A stretch of DNA of 64,000 nt. Source: Streptomyces sp. NBC_01276 (GTDB lineage Bacteria; Actinomycetota; Actinomycetes; Streptomycetales; Streptomycetaceae). The notes beneath the pieces were generated by a model. It was not told the origin of the DNA. It ran no database searches and saw only the letters and a list, made by a program, of their open reading frames with translations. The stretch is from positions 5,330,501 through 5,394,500 of the forward strand of contig NZ_CP108442.1 in the NCBI RefSeq assembly GCF_041435355.1, given 5' to 3'. Both the position numbers and the translations under genes were made by a program. Below, piece by piece: positions 61,759-64,000 of this stretch. The number at the start of each line of letters is the position of its first letter. The stretch's first letter is position 1.

Positions 61759-63255
61759 ATGTCGTCCCACCGCCGCCCGGCCGTCCTCGCGGCCGCCGTC
61801 CTCACCGCCGCGACCCTCGGCACCGCCGCCTTCGTCATACCCGCCACGGCGGCGGACGGCGCGCCGGCCGCCGGGGCGCCGGCCGCCGCCGCGCCGGTCC
61901 CGGTGACGGGCGGCACCCTCGACTGGGGCGTGCTGGGCAGCCTGCGCGCCTACGTCAAGGGCATCGGCTCGATCACCACGCACGACGGGGCCTCCGAGGT
62001 GCCGGGCGGCTTCCGCTTCGGCCAGGCGACCGGGCAGTACGACGAGACCGGAGGCCGCGTCGTGACCGCGGCCTTCAAGGGACGGGTCGTCTTCGACGGA
62101 ACCGCCCACGGCTTCGTCGTCGCGATGGAGAACTTCCGCATCGACACCGGTACGAAGAAGCTGACGGCGGACGTCACCAGGAACAACGTCCTGACCCGCG
62201 ACGTTCCGCTGGCGGACGTGGCCTTCACCGGAATGAACATGACCGGGCTCACCACCACCCTCACCCGCGAGTTCGCCGCGCAGTTCGACCGCCCGGCCTA
62301 CGCGGGACAGGAGGCCGACAAACTGTCGGTGGCACTGGAGTTCCCGAAGCCCCCAGCCCCGAGTGACCCCCCGGGCACCTCGCCGTCACCGTCGGCCGGC
62401 AGCACCGCGCCGACGACGCCGAGCACCACCGTCAAGCCTTCCACGAAGGCCCCGACGAAGGCCCCGACGACGGCTCCGGCCGACGGTCCGCAGAAGATCC
62501 TGCGCGGCAAGCTGACCTGGGGGCTGAAGCAGTCCCTCCACGACTACGTCGGCGACCAGGGCGTCACGGCGTCCGGTGGCGCCACCAAGAACGGCAAGAC
62601 CTTCGACTTCTCCTTCGGCAAGGGCGAGCTCGACGTCAAGAACCAGAAGCTGAACGCCTCCTTCGAGGGGGCCGTGCGCTTCGAGCTCCCCGCCCACCAC
62701 CTCGACCTCGCCTTCGGCAACGTCCGGATCGCCACCACGGGCAAGACGGGCACCCTGCTCCTCGACGCGAAGACGGCGCAGGGCACCGACAAGGACATCC
62801 CGTTCGCCACCCTCGACCTGTCGAAGGGCGACTACAAGACCAAGGGCGGCCTGCTGACGCTGGAAGGGGTCCCCGCGGTCTTCACCGAGAAGGGCTCCGC
62901 CGTCTTCGCGTACAACGGCGCCGTCGACGAGAAGTACAAGCCGGGCAAGCCGATGGACTCCCTCACCCTCTCGGTGGCGGTGGACAAGGACGTCGTCCTC
63001 CCGTCGACCGGGGGCGGCACCGGAGGCACCGGCAACACCGGGGGCTCGGGCACCACGGGCACCACCGGCGGCACCACCACCGGAGGGACGGTCGGCGGCT
63101 CCTCCGGCTCCTCCGGCGGCTCCGTGGGCGGGAACCTCGCCTCCACCGGCGCCGAGATCCCGGCCGGCGCCCTCCTCGGCACCTCCGCCGCGGTCATCGC
63201 CGCAGGCGCCGGCGCCGTGTACCTCGCGCGCCGCCGACGTACGGCCGGGAACTGA
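61759..63255 (+). CDS. HtaA-domain wall-anchored haem-binding protein
   Basis: A 498-residue protein. The start MSSHRRPAVLAAAVLTAATL begins a signal peptide. Two HtaA domains follow (TLDWGVLGSLRAYVKGIG; LTWGLKQSLHDYVGDQG), separated by a Ser/Thr/Pro linker with KAPTKAPTTAP repeats. The C-terminal Gly/Thr/Ser-rich region ends in NLASTGAEIPAGALL, a membrane helix and RRRR, so it carries a class E sortase signal (LAXTG) for wall attachment. It probably receives haem and passes it to the membrane HtaA protein. ATG 61759 was preferred to the upstream in-frame one. Confidence 0.9.
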   Translation: MSSHRRPAVLAAAVLTAATLGTAAFVIPATAADGAPAAGAPAAAAPVPVTGGTLDWGVLGSLRAYVKGIGSITTHDGASEVPGGFRFGQATGQYDETGGRVVTAAFKGRVVFDGTAHGFVVAMENFRIDTGTKKLTADVTRNNVLTRDVPLADVAFTGMNMTGLTTTLTREFAAQFDRPAYAGQEADKLSVALEFPKPPAPSDPPGTSPSPSAGSTAPTTPSTTVKPSTKAPTKAPTTAPADGPQKILRGKLTWGLKQSLHDYVGDQGVTASGGATKNGKTFDFSFGKGELDVKNQKLNASFEGAVRFELPAHHLDLAFGNVRIATTGKTGTLLLDAKTAQGTDKDIPFATLDLSKGDYKTKGGLLTLEGVPAVFTEKGSAVFAYNGAVDEKYKPGKPMDSLTLSVAVDKDVVLPSTGGGTGGTGNTGGSGTTGTTGGTTTGGTVGGSSGSSGGSVGGNLASTGAEIPAGALLGTSAAVIAAGAGAVYLARRRRTAGN

Positions 63256-63274
63256 CCCGTGCTTGAATGCCCGC

Positions 63275-63937
63275 GTGAACGATCTGGATGTGATCAAGGT
63301 CTTCTGCGCGGGTGACGGCCGGTTCGGCAACCTGCTCGGAGTCGTCCGCGACGGCCGGACCTGCCCCGAGGACGCGGACCGGCAGGCCCTCGCGGCCGAA
63401 CTGGGCTACAGCGAGACGGTGTTCGTCGACGACCCCGAGCGCGGGGTCGTCGACATCCGTACGCCCGGCACCCGCATGTCCTTCGCGGGCCACCCGCTGG
63501 TCGGCGTCGCGTGGCTGCTGGACATCGAGGAACTCCAGCCGCCCGCCGGGTCCGTATGGGCCCGTGACGACGGGGAGTTCACCTGGATCACGGCCCGCCC
63601 CGAGTGGGTCACGGGCAAGCGCACCGAGCAGTACGCGAACCCCGCCGAGGTCGACGCGCTGCCCGCACCGCCGCCCGGCGAGGGCTGGCTGTACGCATGG
63701 GCCTGGGAGGACGAGACCGCCGGGCGGATCCGCGCCCGCGGCTTCCCGCGCCGCCCCGACGGGGCCATCACCGAGGACGAGGCCACCGGCTCGGCGGCGA
63801 TCCTGCTGACGGCCCAGCTGAACCGCGCCCTGAACATCACCCAGGGGGCCGGCTCCCAGATCCTCACCGCCCCGGGCCCCGACGGCACCGTCGAGATCGG
63901 CGGCCGCGTCCGCTTCGCGGAGCCCCGCCGGCCCTAG
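63275..63937 (+). CDS. PhzF-family isomerase-like protein
   Basis: A 220-residue protein. LDVIKVFCAGDGRFGNLLGVV at the start, RTPGTRMSFAGHPLVGVAW (the GHP motif), and EDEATGSAAILLTAQLNRAL are characteristic of PhzF/DAP-epimerase folds. It is shorter than most PhzF proteins (about 260-300), mainly in the middle. The GTG at 63275 has no strong ribosome site; the start could be TTG 63263. The substrate is unknown. The last 63 bp of the window hold no gene start that I can support. Confidence 0.8.
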   Translation: MNDLDVIKVFCAGDGRFGNLLGVVRDGRTCPEDADRQALAAELGYSETVFVDDPERGVVDIRTPGTRMSFAGHPLVGVAWLLDIEELQPPAGSVWARDDGEFTWITARPEWVTGKRTEQYANPAEVDALPAPPPGEGWLYAWAWEDETAGRIRARGFPRRPDGAITEDEATGSAAILLTAQLNRALNITQGAGSQILTAPGPDGTVEIGGRVRFAEPRRP

Positions 63938-64000
63938 GGCCTCCGTCGAGTCCCGATCACCCCATCGTGGGCTTCGCCGTCTTCGCCGCCCTCCACCGCG

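Overview
The window looks like an internal, mostly core stretch of a Streptomyces (or close relative) chromosome. It has very high GC, G/C-biased third positions, many GTG starts, GTGA/ATGA overlaps, Scr1-type HTH/DUF397 pairs, several Hanks kinases, HtaA haem proteins and a bacterial type A RNase P RNA (minus strand, about 39586-39990).

Layout. (1) 1-918 has no convincing gene; it holds two large nested inverted repeats, one around a perfect 22-bp hairpin. (2) 919-5019: a KstR-like TetR regulator divergent from a glycosyltransferase / methyltransferase / cyclase-like operon. (3) 5111-15195: small membrane and lipoproteins, an F420 oxidoreductase, an amidase, two methyltransferases, a kinase, and an ATPase/HTH/DUF397 group. 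(4) 15200-22320 is an accessory patch: a two-gene membrane module (RipA-like plus TIR-like), an intact receptor kinase, and a second kinase split by a 162-bp MITE plus an IS630-family element. It also carries lectin and transposase remnants, a small ATPase, a pseudogene, and a second identical inverted MITE copy. (5) 22429-32307: a steroid/acyl-CoA side-chain catabolism cluster (two-domain acyl-CoA dehydrogenase, SCP2-thiolase, amidohydrolase, P450, MaoC hydratase, alcohol dehydrogenase, SDR). (6) 32304-49813: mainly housekeeping genes (Nif3 / zinc-ribbon / RNase H-phosphatase operon, rnpB, RNB nuclease, YaaA, DDAH, Rsm22, MFS and others). (7) 49920-53505: a large glycosyltransferase membrane protein and a GNAT enzyme. 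(8) 53564-63255: an iron/haem island (efeUBO, hmuTUV-like ABC transporter, two HtaA-domain proteins) with iron-box sequences.

The most interesting signal is regulatory. Three sequences match the mycobacterial KstR operator pattern TnnAACnnGTTnnA. They lie in front of the kstR-like gene/glycosyltransferase operon, the FadE34-like gene and the MaoC operon. A second palindrome, CTGAC-N5-GTCAG, occurs three times: directly abutting one KstR box, 50 bp from another, and in front of the F420 oxidoreductase. Together they suggest a two-layer steroid/acyl-CoA regulon that includes an uncharacterised glycosyltransferase / methyltransferase / cyclase-like operon.

All assignments come from reading sequence and remembered family features; no database search was run.
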